This document shows positions 1 through 13,100 of a stretch of DNA of 64,000 nucleotides, piece after piece (within the stretch, counting starts at the first letter, position 1; each line of letters starts with the position of its first letter). The notes under the pieces are model-generated. The model saw only the letters and a list, made by a program, of their open reading frames with translations, was not told where the DNA came from and ran no database searches. A program made the translations under genes and the position numbers. The stretch is from Anisodus tanguticus (Eukaryota; Streptophyta; Magnoliopsida; Solanales; Solanaceae): contig CM067548.1 of assembly GCA_034509755.1 (NCBI GenBank), positions 35,572,898 through 35,636,897 of the forward strand. The letters run 5' to 3'.

Positions 1-19
1 AATCACCTGCATGGAATTT

Positions 20-1387
20 TTTTGATAGGGACATTCCTAATCAACCAGCTATTTGTAAAATTTATCGCAAAGTTTATAAATTTAAAACTGAAAAAGGTCA
101 AGATGGGACGGGAGGTTTAATGAGACATGTAGAAAAATCTCACAAAGTAAGGTATAACCAATACTTGGCTGAAAAATTAGGTGTGCGTAAATGCCTTCTG
201 AATCGGGACAAGGTTCACATAGTGTCTCCGACCAAGTGCACGGTCGAATTAATCCAATGACGGGGGGAGGGAGTTATAGGTCCTAAATATGATAAACACA
301 GAGATAGGAAAAATATAGCAAAATTAGTTGCTGGAGAGGATTTGCCTTTTTCATTTTGTTCCTCTCCTGATTTTATTCATTACATTCGAGAAACATATAT
401 TTTTTAATGGTTTTCCTAAATCAAATGTTAGAAGAGATGTTTTTAAATTTGCGCATGAATATCAACAATATTTACGTTATGCATTGTATCATTTTAATGG
501 CAAAGTGACTATCACTTCTGACATAGGTCGTATAGTACTAACAATAATGATTATTTAATTGTTACATGTCATTGGATAGATCAGAATTGATCTATGCAAA
601 AATGTATATTAGCATATAGATATATTGATGAAAAACACACTGAAGTTTTTATTTCAAAAATTATGCTATAAACATTTTAAAAACTCGATTTACTCCATCT
701 TTTTCCCATATTTTTAATATTAGATGTGCATGTCATATTTATAACTTAGTTGTAAAGGATTGCCTAAAACTTTTTAAAGACATCCTTGATAAAATACAAT
801 TTGCTATAAACTTTATTTTAAAATATAATAAAATACAAAGACGCAAAGAGTATTAAAAAAATTGTCATGATTGTGGATTATTTTATAGACAAATTTCAGA
901 AGAAGTTGCAACTAGGTGAAATTCTTTGTATGAACAATTACTTGTTGCTCACGAGTATAAAAGACCTATAACTTTATTATTTAACGCTCATAATCAAAAT
1001 CCAACGGATATGCTTGTAGATGATGATTGGGATAAAATTTTGGAACTTATTGTATTTTTAGAGAAATTTTTTCTAGCTACTAAGGAATTTACTATCCTAC
1101 TATTCAATCTATGTTATTTTATATATCTCTAATATTTTTGTTACTTAATGAATATATGCAAAAACCAACTTACGTGCCAGCTATTAAAAAATATTTATAA
1201 AATTAAAAAAATACTTTTTTTCTATTCCCACTATTTATTTTATTGGTGTTATATTAAATCCTACTATTAAAGTAGACGGTTGTAAAGCACGTGTTGAAAC
1301 GATTTATGAAAGCTTAAAAATACTTCCAACAGACACAACTGAAGATCCAATTAAAGAAGAAGTTATGTCTAGCATACACAGTGAATG

Positions 1388-1429
<42 letters not shown>

Positions 1430-1990
1430 CAACCGGCTTCTGTATCATCTTCTTCTACTTCACTGCAACCTAATAAAAGACATGTTTTTGCTTCTAGTAT
1501 TGAAGGCCTTAGAAATAGAATGTATAGTGGTTCAAGTTTTTTCACAAATTAGCGAGTTTGATGTTTATGTTTTGCAGGGTGTTGTACCGTACGAATCAAT
1601 TGTCAATGAAGATGGACGTGAAGACTTGCTGAAATACTGGGAGGAGAATGAGAAGACATTTCCGACACTATCAAAGATGGCCTGAGATGTGTTGATTATT
1701 CAAGCGTCATCAACAGCTTCTGAAAGCTCTTTTTCTGCTGGAAGGTTTCAAATAGGAGAGCACAGACACTCATTGGCGGGAGACAGCTTGGAGATTGCAG
1801 TTTTATTCGGAGATTGGATTAGAGCGGAGCGTAGAAGGTGAGGTCAACTAGAGAGCAACGAAGAAGACGACTACAACTACAACTAAATCTTATCCGAAGG
1901 AACATGAAGCGACGTCGAACAATTTGACCAACAACTTCCAATTCCAACAGAAGATCCTCAAGAGATTGTGAGGAAATTAGAAAGAGTATG
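20..1990 (+). pseudogene. hAT transposase pseudogene
   Basis: Conceptual reading in shifting plus-strand frames gives a BED zinc-finger end near 100-170 (GGLMRHVEKSHK), a middle region (590-1350) with typical hAT text such as NIRCACHIYNLVVKD, and a C-terminal dimerisation domain near 1610-1830 (LLKYWEENEKTFPTLSKMA, then ASTASESSFSAGR). The frame is broken by many stops and frameshifts, and a TA microsatellite sits in it at about 1391. In an active element this protein would bind the ends and cut and paste the DNA. This copy cannot make it. Confidence 0.8.
1391..1428. repeat. (TA)n microsatellite
   Basis: About 38 bases of uninterrupted AT dinucleotide lie inside the decayed hAT transposase frame. 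Confidence 0.95.
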
Positions 1991-2214
1991 GTTGAATAAG
2001 TAATTTTTTTTAATGATAATTTTACTATGTGATTTGCACTACGAAACAAAGTTGCAATTTTGAAATTGTATTACAAAAAAAAATCATATTTCTATTAAAG
2101 AATATAAGAGGCATAAAAACAACCTTGGGATATTTTTATTCACTATCTTGTTCAATTATTTAAGTGTTTAAATATATAGTTTCTTCAATTAACTGTCTAA
2201 AAAAAAATAATCCC

Positions 2215-2406
2215 CCCAAATCCCCCTACCCGACCCATCCCATCCCCCAAAACCCGTCCCCTCTTCCGGCGGGATGTGGGACGGGACGGGACGGGACCTC
2301 TTCCCGTCCCCCTATCCTATCTCTCCAAGTCCCGATCCCGACCCCCTACCCCGTCCCCCCAAATCTCGTCCCGTCCCGCCCCGATCCGGCCCACTGGCCA
2401 CCTCTA
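2215..2406 (+). repeat. GC-rich subterminal repeats and 3' terminal inverted repeat of the hAT element
   Basis: A C-rich block made of CCCGTCCC / GGGACGGG units stands out sharply from AT-rich surroundings and stops at CCACTGGCCACCTCTA. The same architecture flanks both ends of the element at 5367-5944. Clusters like this are typical of hAT subterminal transposase-binding regions; the binding role here is inference. Confidence 0.7.
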
Positions 2407-3812
2407 GTTGGGAATACTAAAAATAACCCAAATCCGCTTATTTTAAGTGTTCTTAAGTTAAAATAGCTTATAAATTATTTTATAGTGTTTGGGTAAAATA
2501 AAAAAAGTATTTTTAAACATTTATTTTTAAGTCAAAATAATAAAAATAAGCCAAAAATCATAAGCTTGAATTCTTTTGATTTATAAATCAAAAGTCATAA
2601 GCCTATTCAAACGGACTCTAAGTACTTCTCTCGGGCCAATTTTAGTTGTCGTGCTTACTAATTGGTTCAAAATAGCTGCTCCTATCATTTTTTAAAAATT
2701 AAGATATAACTAATTATTAACTTGCATTTTTACTATTATTTAATAAATGTTGAGAGAGATTAATTTAATGAAAAAGAATAGTATTAAATTGAGATTAAAA
2801 AATAAATAAAAATAATTTAATTAAATTACTCTTTTAGTTAATATTTTCTTAAAAGAGGCGTAAAATAAAAATAAAACAAGTAAAATGGATGGGAGGGGGT
2901 ATAATATTACACTAATTTTGTTCTTTTTTTCTTTTATCCTACGGTCTCTAATAGTATCTAAGAAAAAATAAAATTATAAAATTTATTATTAAAATATTTG
3001 GATTTTGAGGTCTAAACACGGTCTTTACTAGCCTCCTCCTTTGTGGCATTCATACAAAATGTCCTTATTTTGAGGTGGTCTTTAACTTTTGTCCTTAGGT
3101 ACTTTTTTGCGCGATATAATTTAATTTTCATAAGACACAGATTATGTTTAACTTTGACATATGTATCGTGACATATACACAAATTATGCTGGATAAAACA
3201 AAATTTTTAACATTTAACATAATATGAAAAACGGTAAAATATGAGATTTTGCAAGATCTAGTTTACGTGTAACTTCGGCATATGTATCATAACATCCACA
3301 CAAATTATACCGGACAAGACATAATATTCAACACGCAACATAATCTGAAAAAATACTACAAAATGCAGCATAACTTAATTTCTACAGAATTACCGAGCGA
3401 GACAAAATTTCAGTGTTCGAAGATAAAAAGTTACATAAACTATATCTTGCGAAGCAGATCTGGATATTTTCATTAAATAAATAACAGGAACAAAAATTAA
3501 ATGCCACAAATATGAACTGGCGAACATTAAAGACCAGTGCGTTTGAATGGTAATCCGTGAAAAAAGATGCCTGCTCTCCTTATATCAAAGAGAATTCAAC
3601 AACTTTTATCTGATCAAAAAATTTATTCTTGCCCTATTTTCAACATATAGGTTTTTGGTGAAGTAGATTCAATTGAACTCATTTACCGACAGTTCTACCC
3701 TTAGCTCCACGCATGCGCACACACATGTGTGTGAGAGTGAGAGAGTGAGAGAGAATATGCTCAACAAGCGGAAGAATGTTCCTTGAATAATTTAACAGAG
3801 AGAGTATGTTCA
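2407..3812. other. AT-rich intergenic DNA with repeat debris
   Basis: No supported gene. It holds a small fold-back type repeat at about 2440-2621 ending CAAACGGACTCTAAG, an A/T-rich stretch, the two-copy repeat listed at 3140-3380, and a short CA/TG/GA-rich microsatellite around 3712-3755. Confidence 0.6.
3140..3380. repeat. Two diverged tandem copies, period about 121 bp
   Basis: Copy one (ACTTTGACATATGTATC at about 3151) and copy two (ACTTCGGCATATGTATC at about 3272) share the same order of blocks, including ACAAATTAT and CATAATATGA/CATAATCTGA. They are clearly diverged. No coding potential is seen. Confidence 0.65.
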
Positions 3813-4317
3813 TGGGCGGCTTAACGGAATTGGGGGCCTAAAGCCAACTTAAGAAAATGTCCTTAATTAATTTAATTAATAAAATTTTATATATATTTAT
3901 TTGATTTCTTTCCTTTTTTGTAACGATGATGTGCGAACCATTTTGTACATATCTTGACCATTCATGGCTACATATTAGTTTCCACCATTGAAGGTATCTA
4001 CTATCCGGTAACTCTACTCATCAAGGTTTCACAATATTTTTATAAGAAACTTCCATGGTTAAGATAATATTTTTATCAATGAATTCTCTTCTTCTGATCT
4101 CAATTTTGTACTACTAAATAAATATTATAATAATTTTATACATTTGGAATAATTCTAAGTACATTTTGAATTGAAATAATGGCTAGATCCACTCCTTATA
4201 AGAAATAATCAGCTTTAAAAATGCAACAAAAGACTCTGTTTGTCTTTCTATTATCAATATTGTCATTAATTATTTTCTGCATGTTGCATGTTTATTACCA
4301 AATTTAAGTAATTTGTT

Positions 4318-4554
4318 TGTCTCAATTTATTTGTCACTTTTTGCTTATCGAGATTTAAAATACTATATAAAATTTCACCAACATCTTGAAGTATTTTGTT
4401 TCATCATTTTGACGTGAAAGAAATGCAACTTATAGTAATTATTATATAGTTTTTTTAATCTAAATTTTAAAATATTGAGTTGATCTAAAATTTAATTTAG
4501 CTTCAAAGAGTTAAATTGATTCTCGAAAAGCAAAATGTGTCACATGAATTGAGA
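4318..4554. mobile_element. Stowaway-like MITE
   Basis: Imperfect inverted ends: TCTCAATTTATTTGTCAC at the left and GTGTCACATGAATTGAGA at the right. The interior is AT-rich and non-coding, about 237 bp. It sits inside the larger candidate element at 3815-4773. Confidence 0.55.
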
Positions 4555-4659
4555 TAAAGAAAATATTTATCTAAATAACATCTATTTGTTTCTAATAACC
4601 TCAACGACATTATTATAAAAACAAGCATATAAATCTAGTATTTTTCAATAATAAAATAC

Positions 4660-4664
<5 letters not shown>

Positions 4665-4722
<58 letters not shown>
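4665..4722. repeat. (AT)n microsatellite
   Basis: About 58 bases of AT dinucleotide repeat. Confidence 0.95.
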
Positions 4723-4726
<4 letters not shown>

Positions 4727-4773
4727 TTGGGGCCTTAATATGGGGGTTGCCTCCCTTAGAGCCGGCACTGAGT

Positions 4774-5358
4774 TCAGCATGCTAAGGAGCTAGCATAGAG
4801 CGAATAGGAAGGATTTGACTGTAATGCTATGTAAAAGAATTTGAATATTCAATTCAAAACTTTACTGGCTATGGATAGAATAGCCTAAGGGATAGTCTGA
4901 CAGGGTGTATAAGAATAGTGTTGAATATGATGTATTGATAATGTCAGATTAGTTATATTGAGATAATTTTTTATTCATTATTTGATTTGGTGCATTAAAG
5001 CATTACATAATTTCTTAAAACGTTATTTGTTTACAAAAATATCCTTCACATTCTTTAACTTTTTATTGCAACAATGTATTTGCACAATTACAAATATAGA
5101 TTTTACAAGATAATTCAGATATTGTAATCTTTACTATTTTAATCTCTTTATGCACCTTTGAATATATATTTAACATTTTTTTATATTTTTTGTATTTAAT
5201 TACAGTGTTCTATACTTTTCTCTTTAAGTTCGTTAATATTATTCATTCGAAAGAGGGCACAATATTTGAAAAACATATTACAAAAGTGTAACGGCTCTTC
5301 AATTCCTTTTTTTTTTTCCTTTCTTAATTTTTTTTTAATGATAAGGCAATATCTCTTG
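4774..5358. other. AT-rich intergenic DNA
   Basis: No open frame of interest, no RNA gene and no clear repeat structure beyond A/T runs. Confidence 0.6.
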
Positions 5359-5366
5359 AATTAAAC

Positions 5367-5944
5367 TAGGGGTGGCCAACGGGGCGGGTACGGGCCGAAT
5401 CCCGACTGGACGAGAAGGGGGGAGGGCAGGACCGGTCCTCCGGCGGAACTGGCGGGATTCGCCGATGTCCCATCCTGTTCCCGTCGGAAAAGGGGACCGG
5501 TCTTATCGGGCCGAGGCGGGGTCGGGTCGGTTACGGGATTTTCAGATTTTTTTCACTTAATTTTAAAAAATAACATATATAAACAACTCAATAATTGAAC
5601 AAGATAGTGTAATAAAAATTTCACAAGGTTGTTTTTGTGCCTCTTATATTATTTAATAGAAATATAATTTTTTTGTAATACAATTTCAAATTGCAACTTT
5701 GTGGTGTTGAAAGTTGCAAATAACATAGTAAAATTACAATTAAAAAAATTACATATTTAAAAACTTAAAGAGAAAAGGGGAGGGGATCGGGCGGGACCGG
5801 GGTGGGTCGGCGGGATCGGGCCTGGGTCTGGACGGGACGAGCCCAGGTCCCGTCCCGAGTTCGAGTCCCGTCCCCCTTTTATTTATGCGGGATCGGGGCG
5901 GAATCGGGGCGGGACCGGCCGACCGGGCCCACTGGCCACCCCTA
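5367..5944 (-). mobile_element. Non-autonomous hAT element, 578 bp, intact ends
   Basis: Perfect 12-bp terminal inverted repeats TAGGGGTGGCCA / TGGCCACCCCTA are flanked by a perfect 8-bp target site duplication AATTAAAC (5359-5366 and 5945-5952), the hAT hallmark. GC-rich subterminal blocks surround an AT-rich centre (about 5570-5765) that is the reverse complement of 1995-2180 in the larger hAT copy at the start of the window. It is therefore an internally deleted derivative of that family, lying in inverse orientation, with no transposase of its own. Confidence 0.93.
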
Positions 5945-5952
5945 AATTAAAC

Positions 5953-7102
5953 TATATATTACATATTGCACGGATTATAAACCCTCGTGTGGAAAAAGAA
6001 AGCAGCACTTATGGATATACAAAAACAAAAGCAAACTTGGGACTTCCAGTTTGATTATTTGTTCAACCCAAACCAACTTTTTGTGTAAAATTACAATGTT
6101 TTAGATTACAGGCGAAGAAGATGTTATGCAACTAGATTGAGATTAAAGCATAATAATGATAATGTATTATTAATAAGATATTAATATTTTCTATTTCGAG
6201 CTTATCAACTAGAAGAGAAATTCATCGCTCCTTTTGTCACAAATAATTTATCAAATTATGAAAAAAAAATACCAATGAAAAATAAAGATCAAAGTGAAAT
6301 ATAAGAAAAAATAAAGATTAGGGGCAATTGTGTCTTTAGTCATGCTTATGCATGCATTAAAGACCCTTGCATTTCTAATATCATGGTTTGTTATGCATTA
6401 GTTATGCATAGAATAATACCAAACATGGTGTATAACTAATGCTTGCATTAATCATACATAGGTTGAAAAAGTGCATCAAACAAGGTATTAGTAATACACA
6501 AAGCTAATACATGCATTATTTTTTCTAATGCATCCTACCAAACGACCCCCAAGTCCATTATAACAATATGATAATATATTCTATCAAATATTTCTTATTA
6601 GCATATGAAAATATGACAAAAAAATAAGAAGAGATTTCATTAGAACACTAATTAGTCCATTAACCCCAAAAGATAAAATGACCAAGTTTGGAGCACGAGC
6701 ATCAAAGCTTTTCTTATATTGACCATCAATGGGATGCCTCCAATTTCATAGATCTGGCCATCAAATGTGTATCCTTAATTGTTGGGATAAAAATTACATA
6801 TTTGGAAGTTACATAAAATAGTCTATGTCACAAGAATTTAAATTAAAATATTTTAGAAAATGTTTGTAGAAAAATCATAATTTAAGAAAAATAACAGTTT
6901 GACTTCTCAAATAATAAATAATAACATCATTATATAAAATGAATGTAATAATTATCTATGATAGTCCTTCAATATTCCACTGGCAATACAAAATTGCACT
7001 TTCCCCTCACATGTAAAGCACATCAAGTGATTAAATACCTGCGCTAACATGAACCACTATTGTAATCATGTTCAATTTACACTGGGAAGAAAAAGGAAAC
7101 TG
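5953..7102. other. AT-rich DNA downstream of the PRAF-like gene; MITE remnant
   Basis: Holds a MITE-like segment at about 6310-6550, rich in TTATGCAT words and ending TACCAAACGACCCCC, resembling the ends of the element at 25567-26034. The part nearest 7103 should contain the 3' UTR and poly(A) site of the minus-strand gene; I did not identify a decisive poly(A) signal. Confidence 0.5.
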
Positions 7103-10100
7103 CTACTTCTTCAGCAAACCTTGGTTCAGATTTTCATATCCTTCAACATCATACTTTTTGTAGACACAAAGCTGGTTTTCTTCCCACCACTTCTTTGCTT
7201 CCTTCTCAGTAAACTTTTTCCTACTGCAAAATTCAACCAAAAAGGCATTTGGTAAGCAGTTTAACATATTAACAAAGGATGCTGATCATTGACATATTAT
7301 GACACAATCAAAGGTGGATCAAGAACTAAGTCAATAGATCTCCTTTGCTCATGAGGTGACTTTAAAGTGATGAGAGCATTTTAAGCTAGAGAATTAATAA
7401 GAGCAGGAGGTCAAAAGAAAGTCCGGATATATATAGCAAAAACATCTTTTTGAATTGTACTTGATTTTGTGATCAATAGCAGAAAAGTAAATCTGACGTG
7501 TGTGTGTGTGTGTGTGATATATATATAACCACATATATATGCATACAGTTCAAGCTTAGGACAGTAGGTGAAGCCGCACTTGCTACCAAGATACTCTGTG
7601 TGCCCTTGCGTAAGCTCGTTATTAACATGCTTGTAATTTGCTTTACCTCTAAATGAACTTATAAAAAACATTATTTTTTTAATCAAAAGCTCGAGTGTTA
7701 GTTAGTTAACTTCCCTTAACTGCTATTGTCCGTACTTCATTATGGAAGTGTAACTTACATGTCTAATATTCAAATCACGAGGGAACCCTGCCTTCCATTT
7801 TGTTAGCCATGATCTTTGTTCAAACCAACAATGCGGAAGAGGTGAAACTTACATATCTAACTTAAGAAAGGAAATATACCTGAACCTGACTCGCTTGAGT
7901 CCCTTCTTTCCACTTGGCAGCACTGTCAATGTAATAAAGACACCGAGCTGATACTCTTCCACCCATTCAACTTTTGATGTTCTGAGCGCAGCTTGGCCAT
8001 AATCAGCAGATTCTTCTGCTGATCTGGAGTCCACATTGTTTTCTTTGTTATACAAGGATCTTAAAGTACTGGAGAATACAATCGGAGAACCACATAGGCT
8101 ATCCATATTTCTGTCTTCTGCATTTGCAAGAGTCGCACACGTAGGCACAACAATTCGGTGATTTTGGCTATCTGAATATGTTGATGTAGTGAGCAGTACA
8201 TTTGCAGCAGCTTGAACATTAGTTTCTCTTCCAGCAAAAAAGCTTTCTGACATTGCCTGAAGCTGCAATTAACATAACATGTTCCATAGATGAATTACTG
8301 ACAAATTCACAAAATAGTTTCTTTTAAAAGTTTGTGCCACGGGGTAAGAAATTGAGGCATGTTACGGATGAGATTGTTTAAGACAAGGAGACAGCCAAAA
8401 GAATTAACTCACAGAATAGTTACCCTTGATGTCAAAGCTTTTATAACTTCTTTTGCTGCTTTACTCTTGGAAGCTTCCTCTTTAGCCACTGCCCAGGCTT
8501 CTTCAACTTTTTGTTGACTCTCTTGAATTTTCTCATTTCTTGTTTCACATAATCTTTTAAGACTTTCAACCTACAGTATATATCCAAAGCAGTCAGAATA
8601 TTGGGGCGCCATAATTAGAACTTGTTACCAATCAAACATTATATGAAAAGAGAAACAACTTATTTCCATATAATTAATTAGCTTGTGAAGAGAAGCAATC
8701 TTCTGCTTATCTAAAGTTCTTACAGTAGAATGTTAACGCACTTAGTGTTCATGTTGTGCTGCAAAAAATGCAGCCTATGGGAAAAGAAACATACATGTGA
8801 AAGGCATACATACAGAAAAAAGCCTTCTCATCAATGTCCCTCGGGCCATCCGGCTATACAAAGTAGCATATCTCAGCATTCCATTCTGCAGCAGATGAAA
8901 TGTGATCTTTTATATTGGAACCCTTACTATTTTTTTCTTCCCGTCTCACAATTTCCCTTCAGCATATCTTCCACTTAATGCAGATCTAGGTCGAAGGAAG
9001 GGGGTTCCGAACCCCCTTCGTCAGAAAATTACATTGTGTATATAGGGTCAAATTTATGTTTTATGTATATATATTAAATGTTGAATCCTCTCGACACAAG
9101 ACAAAAGCTCAGCTCGATGGTAAAGAGGGTCCAAATTCTCTTTGAGGACACAGGTTTAATGCTCGCTACCCACAGTTTCTATTCTTTTTTTAGCTTTAGG
9201 CATTTTTCAATTATTTTTGAATCCCCTTGGGAAATATCCTGTCTCCGCCAATCATGTTAAAACATGGTGTGGCAGCAAGTATGCACCGTAATTTAGTTCA
9301 CTGTTTCTTCTTGAAGTTATGGTCTTGAGAAGAGAAACTCTTTTTTTTTTTTGACAATGAGAAGATAAACTCTACTCTGCACAAAAAATGTATTAATACT
9401 TCCTCAGATAGAACTTTGTTTCGGGGGCGAATGCTTGTAGAAGATAACACATTTCTATGCTAAAAGTAGAGCTGATTCACCTGTAGCACCGCTCCAATAT
9501 ACAGTTTAGCAAACTGCTGACTACTATGCCTATATCCTTTACTACTTATTGATTCAATGTATTCATCTATTACACAAGCAGGAGCATTGGTTGACTAAAC
9601 ACAAGAATTGCGAAATATGAGTTTCTTACAGAGTGCTTAGGTGGAATAACAACATTCAAAAAGGAACACTTTTTGCTCGCCTGGTGTGTTCTGGTATATG
9701 GAAATCAAGAACGTAGATAAGTTGAAAAAAGCTAGTCTATTCAGAGATCTATACCTACTAAAGAATGATACACTGTGGAAGCTAAATAGACAAACAAACA
9801 ACTACATTTCTAGTATCTGAGACTGTAATTGTGTGGATAAACAAATTTAGCCAACACTCACAAACCAAAGTTATTAGGGATCAACGATTAAGCAAAAACT
9901 ACCTGGTCTTTTTTGACACAGTTTGATAAAATCCACTTGCAAATCAGGATTGTAAATTAAAGCGTTTTGACTTTTTTACACAGCATAATGTAAGAGATAA
10001 CAAGAAAGTACAATATACCAGCAAAGTGAACACAGCAATGTGAGCTGAGAAAATTGACAGGGTAAGAACCTCTGTTAAACATGAATCTCACAAACTATGT

Positions 10101-13100
10101 GACATAAACACATTGGCTGTGCTATTCATCTCTGCATAATTTCTCTTTTTCAGTTTACTATAATCTTCATACTGAATTACTTCACACAAGTACACAGGCA
10201 AAGAAACATTTATGAACGGAGAGAGACGTGCATCAACCCTTAACAGTAAGTATAAGCAATTGAATCATGATGTAAGACAACAGGATATAGGGAAATTACC
10301 TGAGTTCTTAGCTTGCAAACTTCATCAAGCAGGATCTTGTCTGATTCTGACGAGTATTCCTCCTTAGTTAGACCCTTAGAGGGGACAATTTTTGGTTCTA
10401 CCGGAATCTGCTGCAAATAAGTTGGAGAAGCTGAAGCCAGTGAATTCCTTTCATGAGGATTTTGGGTTCTCATCTGTCCTCCATAGTCTCTTCTAAAGAT
10501 TTCAGGACAAGGAACTTGGCCCCATCTTGGAAAACCGTCCAGAAAGGACGTAACGGGATCAGAGAATTGCCTACTTTCCCCTACACTGTTGACAGCCCTC
10601 CTGTCAAAGCATTGATTGTTCATCATTCGACTTGATGTAGTACTTGCCTCTTCACGCTCCACCTTCTCGCGAGTAAATGCCTTTTGGGTAATCGGTAAGG
10701 GTCTTGGACTATGATTTTCAAGCTTGGATGGCCTGCTTGACTGAGTAATCCTCTGAAGTAGGTAAAAACATGGATCACATACCCGAAAAGCTTTAGTCTT
10801 GTCAGGAGCCATAGAGGCGTTTGTGGTTTTCTTGCTGCAGCATGTGCGGCAGAAGAGAAGGCCACAATTGTAACAGTTTTGCTTCTTCCTTGTAATTCCA
10901 AAAGACATGCTACATCCTCTACAAGCTGATTGATCAGTACTAGATGCAGATTTGTGCAAACATATTGCTGCTGTAGTGCTTGATCCACAAGCAATATGTT
11001 CCACTTGTCTGTCTCGCAGTGCCTCAACTAAAGTTGGCGAACTTCTATCTTTTGTATCACCTAATCCTAACTGTCCATTTGCACCTTTACCCCATGTGTA
11101 AACACACTCCCTTGATGTTAGCACGGCCACATGATATGATCCCGAGGATATCTCTGTAACAAACTCCTCTCTAAGTTTTCCTTGCACAAGCACTAATGAT
11201 TCATCATTGGCTTCTGGATTGCCCAGTTGCCCGTGCACTGCACTTCCCATCGTATAAACTTTTCCTGTGCTAGATAACGCAATGGTTAGGTTACTTGCAC
11301 AGGAAACTTGAACGAAATCATGATCAACAAGTTTTGCCACACAGGTCGGTAAAAGCTTTTTTTCCTCGCCATGATGACCAAGCCTTCCTTTATCTCCGTC
11401 ACCCCATGTAAACAGCTTTCCACCTGGATTGTCGAATTTAAGACGATCAACAATGACTTCCACTACCGCAGCTGTATGCCATGGCCCACACGCAACACAT
11501 TTGACCCACAAACCTCGAAGCGACTCAACTTCTTTGGGCTGAGCAACACTTTGGAGATTTCCATGACCAAGAACCCCAAAAGTTCCATCTCCAAAAGTAA
11601 ACAATTGTCCAGATGTCGATACAATTGCTGTGTGCCATTCCGCACAAGCAACATAAGATATTTTCACACCATCCAAAGAACCACACACTCTGTTTGGTAG
11701 CCAATGGCTTCTCTTCTTTTCTTCACCTACTAACTCAGCAGCAAAAGAGTTGTCACCCCATGTGTACAGTTCACCAGAAAAGGTCAAGGCACATGTTTGG
11801 TATTCCCCACAAGTGACAGATTTTACACGAACCCCGTTAAGAGAGTCAACCAGTTTTGGTCGTGCAGTGTCCATATCGAGTTTATGCCCAAGCCGTCCAT
11901 TCTTTCCTTCACCCCAGCAAAAAACTTCACCCTGTTTGGTGACTAAGGAAGCATGACTCCTACCAATTGATATTGTTTGTACGTCGAGCATCACTGTGGA
12001 CTCAAGAAGTTTGGGTGACAACGCGTCCAACTTCACTTCCCCATCCCCCAAGCACTCCCCTTCCGCTGCTTCTCCCCAGATAAAAACATCCCGCAGTACA
12101 TTTTTTCCAAATGGTCTTGACTCATTATAACTGGATGGAAAAAGTGGATCAGTTCGGATTTCAGTCCCAGCACAAGATGCTCTCTTCTGGCTTAAGTCAT
12201 ACGGTTCAAAATATGACGAACATGATGTACCAGTATCCATTACATTGTGCACACTCGATAGACTTGATTCCGAGAAAAAGCTTTCGGAAGAACATGAAAA
12301 TGAACGAGTGGGACTCCCCGCTAAGCTGCGAACCTTGATCAAATAAGAATATATCATTTTTAGATTAATGGAAAATTAAGGATGTTCTTTTTAATTTTCT
12401 CTCAGATAGGAAAGAATGTATTTAATACATTTTTTACAATACATAACCACAGAAGGACAGAAAATATAAGAAAGACAGTTCTAGAGAAATGAAAGATCGA
12501 AATGCAAGTTTCTTTTTTAGATCGCTAAACTCGCAAAAGAAAAATAACTGATATCAAAGTACAGGTGCACTAACCGACAGCAACAATTGAACACAATTTC
12601 GTATATGACACGAAACCACATTACGGAGAGCACTAACGAGTAATGATTAAAGATCTCACAAGGATTATGAAAGTTTTTGCTTAATCATTACATACTACAA
12701 TTCTCGAGAAGCTATAGAATAAACATTGACCGTTGTCTATAAATAATCCTTTTTTTTTCTCTCTTATTATTTCATCCATTTATTATCGTCAGTAATTTGT
12801 ATTTGTTTCTGTTTATCCTTCACAGATTTTCAAACAGGACTTGTTACAAATTCACCGTCAAAGTCACCACTCCACTCATGGAGCAAGTACTAGATTGTGT
12901 ACTGGAAACAGAATCTTTTGGAGTAAATTCATACTGTTAGGAACTAATAGAATCGAAATCCATTCACATAAGTCAAGTGATAAAGCTACTAAAGAACAAT
13001 ATCAAAGCTAGTTTCCAAACAAGATCAAAACCGTAGGACCTTCTGAAGATTGACGAAGATTGCACACAGGAAATAATAACGGTCACTTAATCAGTTAATC

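Larger units (their letters stand above)
1..2406 (+). mobile_element. hAT DNA transposon, 3' part, degenerate (5' end outside window)
   Basis: The element reads on the plus strand. It carries BED zinc-finger remnants near the start, hAT transposase fragments through the middle, the C-terminal hAT dimerisation region near 1610-1830, and a GC-rich 3' end of repeated GGGAC/GTCCC units. The last 12 bases (TGGCCACCTCTA, ending at 2406) match, with one mismatch, the terminal inverted repeat of the intact non-autonomous element at 5367-5944. The 2000-2180 segment is also the reverse complement of that element's interior. The 5' terminus lies left of the window, so no target site duplication can be checked. 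Confidence 0.8.
3815..4773. mobile_element. Possible non-autonomous DNA element with GCCGGC-type ends
   Basis: The left end reads CATGGGCGGCTTAACGGAA and the right end, reverse complemented, reads CAGTGCCGGCTCTAAGGGA, about 12 of 19 positions in common. Both ends are followed inward by GGGGCCT-like text. No clear target site duplication is visible, so the borders are tentative. It contains a Stowaway-like MITE and a long AT microsatellite. Confidence 0.35.

Noticed and set aside
2215..2406. GC-rich short repeats as a CRISPR-like or minisatellite array
   Set aside because: The units are irregular, without spacers, and the same block sits at hAT ends elsewhere in the window.
11371..11956. Plus-strand open frames opposite exon 6 of the PRAF-like gene
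   Set aside because: Shadows of the RCC1 coding sequence with no domain content.
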